Shown here one piece after another: positions 36,301 through 48,890 of a stretch of DNA of 64,000 nt. The notes under the pieces are model-generated. The model was not told the DNA's origin. It saw nothing but the letters and a program-made list of their open reading frames with translations, and did not search any database. This stretch comes from Mugil cephalus (Eukaryota; Chordata; Actinopteri; Mugiliformes; Mugilidae): NCBI RefSeq assembly GCF_022458985.1, contig NC_061781.1, positions 6,249,501 through 6,313,500 of the forward strand, in the 5' to 3' direction. How positions within the stretch are numbered: the first letter of the stretch is position 1; each line of letters begins with the position of its first letter. A program made the translations under genes and the position numbers.

Positions 36301-37344
36301 ACTCCCTGCCTGTGTTACTTAATGTATAGATTCAAATTCTTATCGGTCAAACTATAAATAAATTTGCAGAGGGTGTGCCAGTACACGATATAAAAGTCGG
36401 TTTCAAATGTGTGTCGTCAGGATAAAAATATCCAGGTATTCGACTGACTCCAAACACAGAGTAAATAGTGACTTTAAATATGGAACCTCTTCTCTTTTCC
36501 AATGGACTGACTGACGTAGTAGCCTTGTAAACACAGTGTTTGCTCATGGTTCAGTGGTGTGTTTTACACCACAACCAAGTGTAGGTGTGCACATGGTGCT
36601 TGTTTTTCTCACCTTGCAACTTCAGTCAGAGACAGAATAATCTGAAAGAAAAGGCTTCTATCTTCTGGCAGAAGTTCCACGTAACTCATGTTGATGTAAA
36701 TGAGCATATAGTCTAAACTGTCAACCTCTCTACTGCTTTGCACTTGTTTCGAAGATTAACCTAATCACATAATTATAAATTCAACATGAACTCATCATAA
36801 CAGAGCAAAATGTGATTACTAAATACAGTACTTCCTCTATTTATTTCTCCTTTTCTTGGCCAAGTATGAAGCAAACTTCTGGAGCAGTTTGCTGAGATAA
36901 ACTGAAAGTCATCTCAGACTTCAAATGTGCACGACAGGAAAGTGTCTCTTCGTACGCCCACCTGGCCAGTTTGCATTTGAGGTAGTCATCTCCAGTATTT
37001 GAAGGATTAGTTACTTCTGATCTATTTCATATATTTGTCATCTCACAGACATGACTGACACTTTTTTTAAAAAACAAATATGTTTGACTATTTTGTTAAT
37101 TTAGCTTTTCTGTTTGTAGTGTTCATTTCTTTAATTTAGAGGGAATGCTTCTCGACTACAGTCACACCAAACAAGACGGGCAACAAACTCACATCACTAA
37201 ACTTTGAGTGAGACAGCGTTTAATTAGCGTTTCAGTGAAATTGTCGTGTGTGCGTGCGTGGAAAAATGTTGATGAGAAACATCAGCTGTGTGCGTCTGTG
37301 TTGAATTGCGCAACAAATGAATGTCATACACAAACAATCTTGCA
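33351..37344. other. Intergenic spacer, no gene recognised
   Basis: The open frames here (for example 33807-34109, 34519-34896 and 34785-35177) have low complexity or repeat-like composition, no family resemblance and no linked splice pattern. The stretch 34830-35060 looks like a decayed repeat. I see no supportable gene. Confidence 0.45.
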
Positions 37345-37545
37345 TACTGAATGGTTCTTCCCACTTCCAAAGACATGCTTGTTAGGCTGATTGGTGACTC
37401 TAAATTGACCCTAGGTGTGAGTGGGAATGGTTGTATGTCCCGGTGTTAGCCCTGCAATAGGCTGGCAACCTCTCCAGGGTGTACACCGCCTCTCGCCCGA
37501 CGACAGCTGGGATAGGCTCCAGCAATCCCCATGACCCTAGTGAAG
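37345..37545. repeat. Dispersed repeat copy (CCAAAGACATG...GATAGGCTCCAGC)
   Basis: TTCCAAAGACATGC, GATTGGTGACTCTAAATTG, GTGGGAATGGTTGT, TTAGCCCTGCAATAGGCTGG, CCAGGGTGTACACCGCCTC and GCTGGGATAGGCTCCAGC are the standard consecutive blocks of this abundant fish repeat. Confidence 0.85.
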
Positions 37546-38559
37546 ACCCAGTGGAAATTATATGTACTTTTGGCCATTTTATGTTTTCCACAGTCAACAG
37601 AAATTTCTGATTCTAAAACTGACCCCAGGTCACACAATAGCTGAGTAATCCTTCCGCTTTTATTACATTTTAAGATAATTTCTCGTAAAAGAGTACACTA
37701 CTTATATTGTTGCATTACACACGCTGCAGAACCAACATATAATTACTATGAGCACTGGGATATTGGAAATAAGTCAAACAATTCCATGTGGATTTACTTT
37801 TATTTGATACTATAAACAGTACAAGAATACAATGAAAGTTCATTTACCAGGACATGGTTTTACATTGAAATTTTTTTGTTTTGTTTTGCAAGAATGGCTG
37901 TTGCACAGTTTCTCATGAAGTCACATTTCCCCTCTTCTCATTTACACCAGTCACTTAACCTCCTAACATATCTAAGTGCAGCTCAAGTGCACATGCATAC
38001 TTCATATCAAGCATATCAAGCATCATCTAGTCTACGTACACATTCAGGTAATAGCAAAAATACTATGTATTTGATTAACAATGCAAGAAACATGTAGCTG
38101 GATAATGAAGAGCTTAAAGGATTTTCAGATTATAGTTGTGGCTATGTTTGGTTTGCTTCCTGTACGAGCATTTTCTACAGAACTCTTGGCTAAATGAAAG
38201 TTGTTTAGGGGTGCACAGCAGGAACACCATTTCATCACTTCTTCCTGTTCAAAAGATTTTTAAGTCTGATTGTGAACAGGGTTTTCTTTTTCCATGACAG
38301 AAACAAAAACAAAAACCGCAGGCTTGCTTTTCATATAAAAGGAGCGCATGCAAAGATATGACATAAAAGGCTTTCTTGACACAAACACCCACAAGCTTAT
38401 TCAAATCTACAACAGTAAAAAGATATTAACTGCACCTGTTCACACGAATTTGTTAATAACACGACTTAAATGAGTCAATCCTACTTCATACGGGGAACTC
38501 CCTTTTTTTGATAATGCGTATTCGTGGAAAAGCTCGAAAACAAAGATGGTGTTTATTGT

Positions 38560-38765
38560 TTTAAATGATCTTTTATTTATATAGCTCTTTTCTCCCTAAT
38601 GGCATCCAAGTCACAGTGACACATCTACCCATTTGTTCACAAGCGCGCATATAAATCAGGGCAGAGTACCAGCAGCATCTTTGGATTCAATGTGTTGGTC
38701 AAGAGCATACTGTCCATGTGCCGGGGATCAAACCGCTAACCCTCTGCTCATTCAATCTGGTTGAG
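38560..38765. repeat. Dispersed repeat (TTTATTTATATAGCTCTTTTC type)
   Basis: TTTTATTTATATAGCTC, CACATCTACCCATTTGTTCA, GGTCAAGAGCATACTG and CCGGGGATCAAACCGCTAAC are successive blocks of a repeat common in teleost genomes. No coding capacity. Confidence 0.65.
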
Positions 38766-38942
38766 TGGTTGTTAGAGATTACTTATTTACTTACTATCTT
38801 TGAGCAAAGTGAAGCCTTTTTCCATTAAATAATAATTAATTTTGTGTCCTAAATTTTCAGATTTTAAGGTTATTCCAAATTAAGTGTGCGTAATAAAAGA
38901 CTATTTTGGCTTGTGATACAGCCAATATTGATGCACCTGGAG

Positions 38943-39400
38943 GCTGTCTGTGAAGATTCTCTGTCATCCAGGTTACAGTATGTCTAAAACAAAGCTGAAA
39001 CAGAGGCAGCTGGGCTTGTTTCCCAAGTGGCGTCCTTGGGACTGAACCATTGACTTTATATACTATGGGCAAACCCAGCTCCAAGTGGACGAAGCCCACA
39101 CTCAGATACTCCAAATGTGGACATAGGGGTCGTGATGGGGTGGAGTTAAAGCAGCTCAGGCTCAAAGCGAAAATTCACTTAATTATGCTAATAAAAAATT
39201 AGTTAGAAAAAAATTCACCCCCTGTACGGTAGTCATGAATATTGAAATAAACTATTGAGACCAAAATCGTTTTTCTGTTCCAGGCTGTAAAAATGATTAA
39301 TAATACTGTAAAGTTGGGATTTTTAACATGGGGGGTCTATGGGAATTTGCTTCCTTGGAGTCAGCCTCAAGTGGCTACTCAATGAACTGCGGGTTTTAAA
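38943..39400. repeat. Nested repeat block downstream of the chemokine receptor
   Basis: It begins with TGTCTGTGAAGATTCTCTGT (the head shared with 22880, 46043 and 55900). It continues with GACTTTATATACTATGGGC and with AACATGGGGGGTCTATGGGA followed by GGAGTCAGCCTCAAGTGGC, which I recognise as another abundant fish repeat. Confidence 0.7.
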
Positions 39401-39415
39401 TATCATCAAGGTTCT

Positions 39416-41367
39416 TTACATTGTAGATGCAGAAGTGTTGCGTGATCTCATGCTGCCTAAACTGTTGACCTCTGACGTCCTGTAAGCAATATGGAGCCTC
39501 TTGCTGATGAGGCCTTGTTTGTAGAGAGTGTCGAGCAGCTGGTTGCGGAACTTCTGCCCAATGAAGGCGTACAGAATTGGGTTCACGGCACAGTGCATGA
39601 AGGCTAACACTTCTGTCACGTTTCTAATCACTTCGACTCTGTTTCGAGAATCACATGAGTCCACTTTGAGCGACCCTCCTCTTATGAGCGAGTCAATCAG
39701 GACAGTAATATTATAAGGAAGCCAGCACACAATGAATGCTAACACCACTGCCAGGATGACACGCATGGCCTTGTGTTTTTGCTGATTACGTATGTGAAAC
39801 AAGGCCATTGCAGTCCAGCCGTAGCAGACAGCCATCACCAAGAGAGGCAGGAAAAAGCCCAAGGTATGCCGCATTATGCGGATGCTGACTTTCCAGTGGT
39901 TACCGCTTTCACCAGTCAGGTTTTCATAGCATATTAACTGGTCCAGGTCTTCAGCATACATACTCTCCTTCTTAATTACCACAGGTATGGACAGCAATCC
40001 AGCCACCAGCCACACAACAGTGCAAACTCCTTTGACCAACAGGTGACGGGTGGACAGGAGACGTGTAGCTCTCACAATGGCAAAGTAACGGTCCACACTG
40101 ATGCAAGCCAGCAGGAAGACACCACTGTATACTGATGCCTCCTGAAAGCCTGAGAGAACTTTGCACAGGAAGTCACCAAAGATCCAACCAAAGTGGACAT
40201 CGACAGCTGAGAAGGGGAGAGTAAGACAGAAGAGGAGGTCTGCTATTGCCAGGTTCATCAAGTAGATATCTGTGCTGACTTTGCGTTTCTTCATATGGCA
40301 AACCACACAGACAACTATGCTGTTGCCTATGATGCCAAAAACAAACACAATCATGTAGGCGACCATCAAGCCTGTACTATTCAATGCAGGCGGCTTTACA
40401 TCGCATGGAATGGATGAGGCATCTTCAAATGTACTGCCACTGGAGAATAACTCGTTGAAATCAAATTCCTCTGTGGTCGTCACCTAAATAAAAGCAAAAT
40501 CATTACAATTTGTTGGTAGCCTGATACGCCTAAATGACAAAATAAAATGGTGACAGAAACAGTCCAGCTCAACAGTATCAAAATAAAATGTACTTAAACA
40601 CAAACCCATGAGCTGCTAGAAATGCCTGACATTTAGGAAACACAGCCTTCTTTGCGTTCAACAGGTCTAAATCTAAAAAGACACTGTACCCTGTATGTCT
40701 GTTATATATAGTATAATCCTGCATCTGATTTTATGCATCTTGCCATAAAGTGGAAAGCGGAGAAAATCCACCTATTAGAAACCTCCCTGGACTGTCACGA
40801 GGCTAACACAGAGAGACAGACAACCAATCACACTATGGCCAGAATCTACTATCTAGAATCTACTATTAACCTAATCAGCATGTCCGTGGATGGTGAGAGG
40901 TACCTGAAGGGAACCCATGCAGACACAAGGAGAACATGCAACCTTCTTGCTGTGAGGCATCAGTGCTAACCAAGACACCACTGTGTGTGTAAGATGTTAA
41001 AGCCTAAACATTATCTCATGGTAAACTACAATCATCAGCATCTTCTTAATATTCACTCGCCTTGTATGTGAGTTGCTGGTTATTCTGCAGGTGTTAATAG
41101 CAGTTAATGTGGTCAGGTTTATCTTTTCACCCTTATAAGGAACGCGAGTGAGTCATTTCACATGACTGGCGTAAACTAAAATGACTAAAAACAGCTTGAA
41201 TAGTTTGGATTTAATGTGAAAAACAGTGTTCACAAACATAATCTACTCTCTTAATCTAACATACAAAAATCTATAGGTCATTTTATAGTTGCTCACATTT
41301 GCAACAAATATGAAAATTCAAGAAATTCATAGTTTACCTGATTTTCTTCTTCTGCCTGACTGGTCAT
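39416..41367 (-). CDS. CXC chemokine receptor, CXCR1/CXCR2 type, 2 coding exons
   Basis: This is a class A G-protein-coupled receptor of the interleukin-8 receptor type, expected on neutrophils and macrophages where it guides chemotaxis through Gi. The large exon is 40483-39416. Its first codon is GTG directly after a TTTATTTAG acceptor, so the ATG lies on an upstream exon, 41367-41338, encoding MTSQAEEENQ before a GTAAAC donor; the joined frame is 365 codons. It shows an acidic N-terminus, seven hydrophobic segments, disulfide cysteines C117/C195 and C37/C287, DRY at 141-143, CWLPYN at 263-268 and NPILY at 311-315. C-terminal FIGQKFR and GLISK are shared with mammalian CXCR1/CXCR2. The tail ends ASTM, a possible class I PDZ ligand. 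Fish CXCR1 and CXCR2 cannot be told apart here by eye, so no symbol is given. Confidence 0.9.
40870..40985. repeat. Dispersed repeat fragment in the receptor intron
   Basis: GGTACCTGAAGGGAACCCAT, CAAGGAGAACATGCAA and GAGGCATCAGTGCTAACC then CACCACTGTG form the other end of the repeat family copied at 33215-33350 and 37345-37545. It lies between the two coding exons of the chemokine receptor. Confidence 0.7.
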
Positions 41368-44300
41368 CACCAAATACTTCAGAACGCTAAATATGAAGAG
41401 CTGTAGCTTCATCTCGCCTTTCTTGATCGGCACTGCCTGAAGAATATAAAAGCCACACGCTGTCTTTACTTCGACGTTCTTGAAGTCCTTGTGTAATGTG
41501 TGCAGAGTAGATGCAGTATTAGTGATTGTGTGAGGAGGGAAGTTGGCAAACCACAGACATTATCTTTCTTTGTCAATCTACATAAATAAGACTTGACAGC
41601 ATGTTGTCTCAACTGTATCTCAATGTTTGATCACACAGGTGGATGTTGAAGTGAGTGAGTTGAATGTTCTCCCTTAGCACGGTGCAAAATGCACTGTATG
41701 AAAAGAAATAAAGAAATCACATTTAGAGTCATCAGATTAGTCACAAGCACCAGAGTTATCAGAGTAAGCTCAAGCAACCTCAAGGACGAGACATACAGAA
41801 AGAGAGTGTTGCTCTACACTACTGTAGAGATACTATTTAGATATTTAGTGGACTGGAGAACAGAGGAGCCATCCATGAGCTAAACGTATACTGATCTTCA
41901 TCATCTGTTGGACATTTTTTAACGTACTTGCATATTTGTTTTCCTTTTATACTTTGATTGTATGTAATTCATTATTTTCTTACACACGTGTAGCTGTATA
42001 CCTCTGAAAAAAGTGGAATCGACACCATTGTTTCTAGGATTAATGAATGTGTAATGCAGAAAGACAGTAGTGTAATGTATAGTCTGCTGTACTAGTTATT
42101 GTATGTTAACACTTTACTTATAATTGGCCATGTTGCTATGTTTCCAACTTGACTGACAGGAATAGTATCCTGTACTCTGCACTGCTACAATAACAGGAAC
42201 TGTTTTTTGGGGGTTTTTTCTCTTTTTTTTTTAACCTGACAAAACATGCCTCCCCCAGTGCTGTTTGTGTGAAAAAAGTTATCAAGTTGAGAAAGAAAAA
42301 GAGAGAAGTTGTAAGTATGTTTGAATGGCAGAATATTTTAAGGATAGCTATCATATTGAGTGTTTGTCCACTTGGGGGCAGACACAACCTCTGTTCAGTG
42401 TAGTTCTGTTGTGGGACCTCCTGAAATCAGAGTTAAACAAAATTGTTGTAGGAGTATGCACCTAGGAAATACAAAATTTTGCCATGTCACTTTAGACATG
42501 AAAGTAGTTTAGCGGAGGAGCAGTGCTCAGCCTATTTCTTCTGTGGCTCTAAAAGGAGCTTCTTCAAGTCTGAGAAAATAACACTGGTGATTTCTTCACC
42601 CATTCTGACACAGGGCTTGAGACGAACTGAAAGTGTGTGTGATAAAAGTTACAGATATTAAAAAACCATTGAGTTACAGTGTGGCTTTGAGCATGACCAA
42701 CACGTGGGACTAAAAGTCAAGTTACCATGTTTTGACCTCTTCAATCCTGCCCAGTCCTCCACCCAGCAACACCATAACCATATTATTATGAGCTAGTATG
42801 CGCTGATGAAGACAAATATTTAATCTGTTGATGTAACCACTTTTTCCAGGAACTCCTGGAGAGCTTTTGCATAGATGATGATGACGCTGCAAGTTTAAGG
42901 TGTAACTACAACTGGTAACTGGTACAAGTCATTGGAGCTTATACTCGAACCATTTTTATAAATGAATATGTGTGAACTCGTAAGCATTGAAGATGAACCT
43001 GTAATAAAGTCAGAATCAGAATTAAGGAAAGTTGGAGGAGAGAGCAAAAATGTTAAACAGGGTAACTAGTAGGCACCTCCCACCACAGTTGTTATTCTGA
43101 GTGTTCTCATCCCAGCACCCTGGTGACCCTAGACCACCAGGCCCACCATACTACCTGCTCTCAACGCCTACTGAACAGAAAGGTTTCCAAATATAACCCC
43201 GCTCTGTCCTTTTAAAGACTGTAGTCTTTTTCTATCTGCTGGACCACATGCTGTTCTAATCAGCAGATTCTAGCTTGAAGGATTGGCCCGAGAAGGAAAT
43301 CTCACCCCCCCGGCCATTCCTTGTGCTTTAAGAAAGCAGGTCAACCTCTACCAGTAAGTTCCCCAACAAAGATAATCCAACAAGTTCATATGGATTGTTT
43401 CTGCAGGAAAACCAGTCCAGGAAAACCATATACTGCTCTCAGTGATAAAACGGTTAAAATTTGCGGTGTGATAATTTTTTCTGTTCTTAACGCTGACCTT
43501 GACACGCGACAGCTTAGAAAACGAGGCCTGTCTTATAAATCCTTGGAAACAAACAGACTACACATTATGCTGATTATCCATACTATATGGTACATTATTT
43601 AAGTATGTATTGAGCTGTTTGTGAGCTACATCACGAGGTAATAAACAGGGAGGCCTTTATTTTAAGAGAACTCCAGCTCATAGACATTGACAATATTACC
43701 CTAACCCAATATAGGCAGAACTGTAAGCAGGATCAGAATACACTCCGTTACCAGTTTATTAGGTATACAATTATACCAATGTGTTGATTCAAATATTCAT
43801 CTGGTTGAGGTTGGCCTGAGGAATAGACTTGTTTTACAAGGCAGCTATTTTCCTTTCACGTCAAGCTCAGAGCAGAAAGCCTTGGCTTGTTTCCCATCAC
43901 TTTTCTTTGACCAAATGTATAAATAGGAGGATGAATTTGACCCGGCGCCTCCCTGCACTGGAAACAAGTTGATGTTAGTCTTGCAAATGTGAAATCCACA
44001 ATTATCGACTACTGAAGCTGAAGCGGTCAAAACCCCAGCAGTCCTCATGGAACAACTTTTGGTTGAGACCAAAAACCTTTCAGGGGCATTGAGAAACTTT
44101 TAATAATGTGTGAGATTTTAAAAAATAATAAGAAAAAAAAAGTTAATAACAAATGACATACATTCACATACACTTGAGCCAATGAAGTACTTGCAAAGCT
44201 TGGTTGGGCATAAGGCTGCTGTACACTGGCCACTTTATTATTTGATTGTTTCCCTGGAGCTCGTTGGAATTCCTAGGATATTTCTGAAGAGCAGGTGCAC

Positions 44301-46040
44301 ATTATTCATTTTACGTATTTGTCTGTGATAGGGTTGCCAGGCTAATATCTGCGGTGATTTGGGAACTCTAATCCACTTCCGTTCCCTCTGGCATCCATAT
44401 AAGCTCTTATTGTGAGCTTTGCTATTTTAATAGCTTGATATACACTTCGAGAAACGGAGATCCAGCACACAAGGCAGCCCATTTGCATTATGAGCTGTCA
44501 GTTTGAAATGGGCCCGCCCATCCTCCCATCTACCCATCCGGCTCTGTTTGCTCTGGTTTTTGTCTGCCTAATGGCTGGAGATCAGTTTGTGGACACACCA
44601 CTGAAAGGTCCTTTCTGTTTAAACAGGGGTCAAGTTGGTCTGGAAAACAGAAGCAAGTGTACACACCTTATTGTATTTAAATGCTGTCATTGTTGAGACA
44701 GTGACAACTCCCGTTTTTATCTGTGCTGCCTGCTGTTTTCAATGGGGCAGTACTGAAGAAATTCTGTTACAAAGGGTTTTGTTTTTAATGGTATGTGACG
44801 TGAAGGTAAAGAAATGTCTTAAGAGTGTTATTTTACAGACCAGAAACTGTGCTTCACAAACAGTTGCAGAGTAAAGTTCTTGTTGCACTCGTAAGATAAA
44901 GTACTAGAAAGTATAGCAGCTCTTGCTGAATTTATTCATTAAAGTCGTGGAAAGTGTGTAAAAAGATACCAAACTATGTAGAAGTGACGTGTGTCTGTCT
45001 GACTCTGACCCGAGCGCAGTGCAGTTGCTGCAGAAGGGTTGTACACCTGGTTTGTCAGTTCACACAACCTGTTCCATGGTTTTGTATTTGTTGTCAGCTC
45101 ATCCAGGTACGGCAAGTTCAGCGTTGTGTTGTTCTGTTCGTGTCCACTCAAACAGTGTTGGAAATTTAAGAGCATACTTGGTTCCAGGGAGGGCCCAAAT
45201 AGACAGATAGACAAAAGATACACAATGCTGCTTTAAAGTTTGTGAAGCATAGAATAGCTTCAAAAAGGCGGGAAAACAAAAGAAAATATGTGTGTTAACA
45301 ATGCACTGCTTCCTGTTGAAAGGGGTTATTCTTTTCCTATGAACTCTTGTAATACAATATGAACCAGCGATCATGAATTGGAATTTATTTACTGACCAAA
45401 TACATGGACGTATGTAAGGACTCTGACTCACTAAGATATTCTTTTCTCTTTTTTGTTTATTCAACTTTGTAGTTCGGGACAAGTAGTTAAACTATAATTA
45501 TATAAGTTTGGAATAACAGGACAAACTGTCATTACTGATGACATCAGCTTTATCACTGAATCCGGACAGATACACAAAGAGCCAGAGGCCTCAAGACAGA
45601 TTTCTGTTTTTTTTTTTCTTTTATTGCACATGGCATGATTCACAGACTTGTCCAACAGCATACTGTACGTATTCCAAAAGCACGTATTAATCAGGGTCAA
45701 CCACCGTGCCATTTAGGCTGGTTTCAACGGCCCTGGTCAGGTCTAAAATAGCTTGCCTGGTAGCTCACATAGGAAAAAGAAGGAAGGGGTTTGCTATGCC
45801 AACCCACACACTAGTGGTGTGTTTTCCCCCTTGAAACAGTGGCAGATCTGTGTGTTTTAAGTGGCTAAGAAAGGCTCATGGTGCCTGAGCCTCTAAAAAC
45901 GTGACCTATTTGCCAAAAAGTGAACTCCGCCTGAGCTTTCGACTGTCTGCATATGAACTTGGAAATAAAATACAACAGGCCTACTTGATTAAATTGGTGT
46001 ACACATACAGTATGTACTGCCTTAAGAAAACGTAAGTGCA
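41368..46040. other. Receptor upstream region and intergenic spacer
   Basis: The first few hundred bases should hold the receptor promoter, but I could not place a transcription start. The open frames (41689-41883, 42136-42387, 43321-43602, 44490-44696, 44635-44874) resemble no family. AAAGTCAGAATCAG-type LINE-tail sequence appears near 43010. Confidence 0.45.
43744..44240. repeat. Repeat block with TTTATTAGGTATAC and GGCCACTTTATTA ends
   Basis: ACCAGTTTATTAGGTATAC near 43750 and ACTGGCCACTTTATTA near 44224 resemble the ends of a repeat common in fish. They are in the same orientation, so the block may be two partial copies rather than one element. The minus-strand open frame between them is not recognised. 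Confidence 0.45.
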
Positions 46041-46150
46041 ATATGTCTGTGAAGGTTCTCAGTTATCTGAGTCATGGTAATCCAAAAGGCATCGAAGGTT
46101 TCAAGAAATTCTACAAGTCCCGTTTCCTTTATTCAATGCCTTTTGGAAAT
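46041..46150. repeat. Dispersed repeat with internal inverted repeat
   Basis: TGTCTGTGAAGGTTCTCAGT is followed by AATCCAAAAGGCAT and later ATGCCTTTTGGAAAT, which can pair as a hairpin. CTACAAGTCCCGTTTCCTTT is the reverse complement of the AAAGGCAACTGGACTTGTAG type sequence at 22925. It belongs to the same family as 22878-22975. Confidence 0.72.
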
Positions 46151-47734
46151 ATAAGTACAATAGATTTTACACTGTAAAGTAAGTAATTACAATCAGTCAT
46201 AAAATAATAATATGATTTGGTTGTAAGCTGATGAAAAATACATTGCTTGGCACAATTAAAAACACGTAACACATTGAAGTATGTATATATACTTTAAAGT
46301 TGGGTTTAATGTGTTTTGAATTTGTTTTATTTTTTATTTTTTTAACAAAAAGCAGCTGGAACTAAGGGTGATGAAAGGAGTGTTTGCAGGCCACAAAACC
46401 CACAGCTCATTGCACAAAAAGCAGACAGGCTCTGGAGAACTGAGAGGCATTACATGGAAGATTCCTTTCACGTAACACTTGGTATAATTTTGATTAGTGC
46501 AACTCTTACCTGAAAGCTGTATGCCTACGCTGGGATTCAACTTTGAACATAGCGTATTGATGGCAAACAAGCTCATCCGGTAATGTGAGAATAACATGCA
46601 GGACATGTGCAAGCTTTACTATTACAAAGGGTGTCTGTGGTCTGATTTTTTAAATACCTTTTGGGTATTTTAGAGTTATGTAACCTTGCACTGTAAAAAC
46701 GTTTTTATTTTTTTTGTCTTGTGTTGTGTCACAATAATCCTTGCACAGCATTGGGGTGATGTGATCATACCCTCTGGTTTTAAAGTGGTGACATGGTTCC
46801 CCACAGTTTGTCTAAAAAAGGTACACCTGAAGTGTCAGCTGTCCGGAGGAGCAACTCCCACATGCCTTCAATCAATCTAATCAAAACGAGCAGATTACAT
46901 GCAAAGGGAGAACTTTGAATGTTTGTAGTTTGGAGCTCGGGAAGTGTAATTCACCCCGAGGACCAAAACCAATATACTTCACAGCTAAACATGATCTTGC
47001 TCGGTGGGAATATGTGTTGAAACAAATAAACTGAGTGCGCAAGCCTCATCAATCTGACGAGGCACAAGAAATGTTTGTGATCTCAATGAGCTGAAAATAT
47101 TCAGTGTGCCTGTGGCTGGGTACACAATGTTCAAAAACAATTGGGATATTGACAGAGGACCAAAGTCAGCCAAGTGGATCTTTCAGATTTGTTTCCTGGA
47201 CAATAAATTATTTCATAATGGATTCTATAAATCCTACAAAGTCATGGGAACATAGAGAAAAGGAAGGCCTGTCTGACAAGATTCGTTCAATGACCTGGAA
47301 ACTTCTTCTGTTCAGCGCAGTGCCCTACCTTAATAAAACCATAGTGACCCTCAATTACCAGGCATAAGGAATGTACAGGGCTTACAGTGACAAAGTACTG
47401 ACTACTACACAGCAACTAGATACAGAGTGACATCAGTGTAAAATATAAACAGGAGACTGAACAAATCAAACATACTTTGTAGTCTTTTTAGTAATCACTA
47501 AGTTGCCCAAGCTCTGAAGGCTTAAAGTGGATGAATGTAGTTCTTTTTGCCACGTACGTCAGCAGTGAGTGACTCAACACTTTACTTGCAATGCTCATGT
47601 GCTCCATGACTTTGCACAGAATACCTGAAGACATTCATCATTTGTCTTCAGTTTACTGTCATCCCCTCATTGTTAGGGCCCTGCTGACACCATTGTTTTT
47701 TTAACACCAATACCTTTGTCCCTCTATATTAGTC
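46151..47734. other. Intergenic, no gene recognised
   Basis: AT-rich sequence. The frames at 46334-46612, 46686-46880 and 47104-47367 have no recognisable product and no plausible splice partners. Confidence 0.4.
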
Positions 47735-48460
47735 TCACTCGAGCCCATTAGCGTTGCACGCAACAATCCCTGCCCCTGACTGGTGCCAGCCAATGCTATT
47801 TGATCGCCGCACATATAGCAAATTCTGCTTAAATAAGGAATCAGGATTATGGAGGTTTTTCTGTGCCATCAGAGTTTGATATAAATCGTTAGGTAAATAT
47901 AGTTTACATAAAAAAATCAAAAAAAGTTCAACACATTTAGAGCATTTTCTTTGCACCGTTTGATAAATGAGGCCCCAGAACAGAAACGAGTAGGTTATAA
48001 ATGCAGACAGGAAGGAACCAAATACACATATGGATTCTCTTAATGAGTTCTATGTGTAGTTCCACTGTTCTACCACTAGATTTTGTGTGTATGTGACCGT
48101 ACATACGTAAATGTACACATTTTTTCTATGCACCAGTACAAATTAATAAACAGTTGCACGGTTGATAAATGAGGCTCTGGTTATAGACTTATTGTGTTAA
48201 CTTCACCGTGCTGTGCCTCCCAATGTTTCTTCAAATTTGAAGTAGCGTTTTTGAAGCTAGACAGGAATTTGTCGCCAGCACAGACAGTACTGCGAAACTT
48301 TATATATTTATTTAGCTGAGATGAACTCAAAATAGTGGCGGTACATCCAGCCAGAAAACGCGCATCTCTCCACCCCGTATTGTTGAGTATGTTTGTGTCG
48401 CTGCGTGATATGACACATGAGTTGTCCTTATGCTGAAAACGTGACTTGTGCATAAGTCAC
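47735..48460 (-). mobile_element. DNA-transposon relic with BED-finger-like fragment
   Basis: The minus-strand frame 48453-48181 contains VCAGDKFLSSFKNATSNLKKHWEAQH, quoted in part here as FKNATSNLKKHWEAQH, which resembles the second half of a BED zinc finger (spacing to the histidine, SNLKKH core) found at the N-terminus of hAT transposases; the first cysteine pair is not clear. TGATAAATGAGGC occurs twice in direct orientation (47961 and 48162), a string I associate with fish transposon ends. No complete transposase is present. Confidence 0.4.
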
Positions 48461-48479
48461 TCCCGAGACGCTAGATAAG

Positions 48480-48890
48480 AATACAGTAGAAAAGAATAGA
48501 ATATCATTTATTGTCATCATGCAGTGTATTGTGAGGTTGAAAGTCGGAGGTTGAAGGTTTGTTGTTGTAAGCTGGAGGTTGAAGGTTTGTGGTTGAAAGT
48601 TGGAGGTTAAAGGTTTGTGGTTGAAAATTAGAGGTTGAAGATTAGAGGTTGAATTTTTAATGTTGAATTTTATGAGGCTGAACTTTTCTTGATGTTGATT
48701 TTTTAATGAAAACTACATTTACCTAGCAATTTATATTCAAGCTCTGACGGCACAGAAGAACTTCCATACAGGATCAGCTTTATTTGCCAAGTATGTACAC
48801 ACATACAAGGAATTCAGCTCTGGTCACTTTGCTCAGTGGTACAAAAAAAGCACGTAAAGAAGCATAAAAATAAAAGCGTAAGAAAACAGA
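48480..48890. repeat. Minisatellite between two LINE-tail-like segments
   Basis: At 48533-48690 there are about five imperfect units of 27-29 bp built on GGTTGAAGGTTTGTGGTTGA. To the left, GAATATCATTTATTGTCATC and to the right, CAGCTTTATTTGCCAAGTATG then CACATACAAGGAATTCAGC are antisense tails of L2/Rex-type elements I recognise from fish. The minisatellite seems to have grown from the GAGGTTGAAAG portion of the left tail. Confidence 0.65.

Noticed and set aside
40481-40483. GTG at the head of the receptor frame as a start codon
   Set aside because: It directly follows a strong splice acceptor and an upstream exon supplies a true ATG in phase.
46334-46612. 92-codon minus-strand frame with cysteines
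   Set aside because: Hydrophobic and Cys residues look random; no signal peptide-cleavage pattern or domain could be supported.
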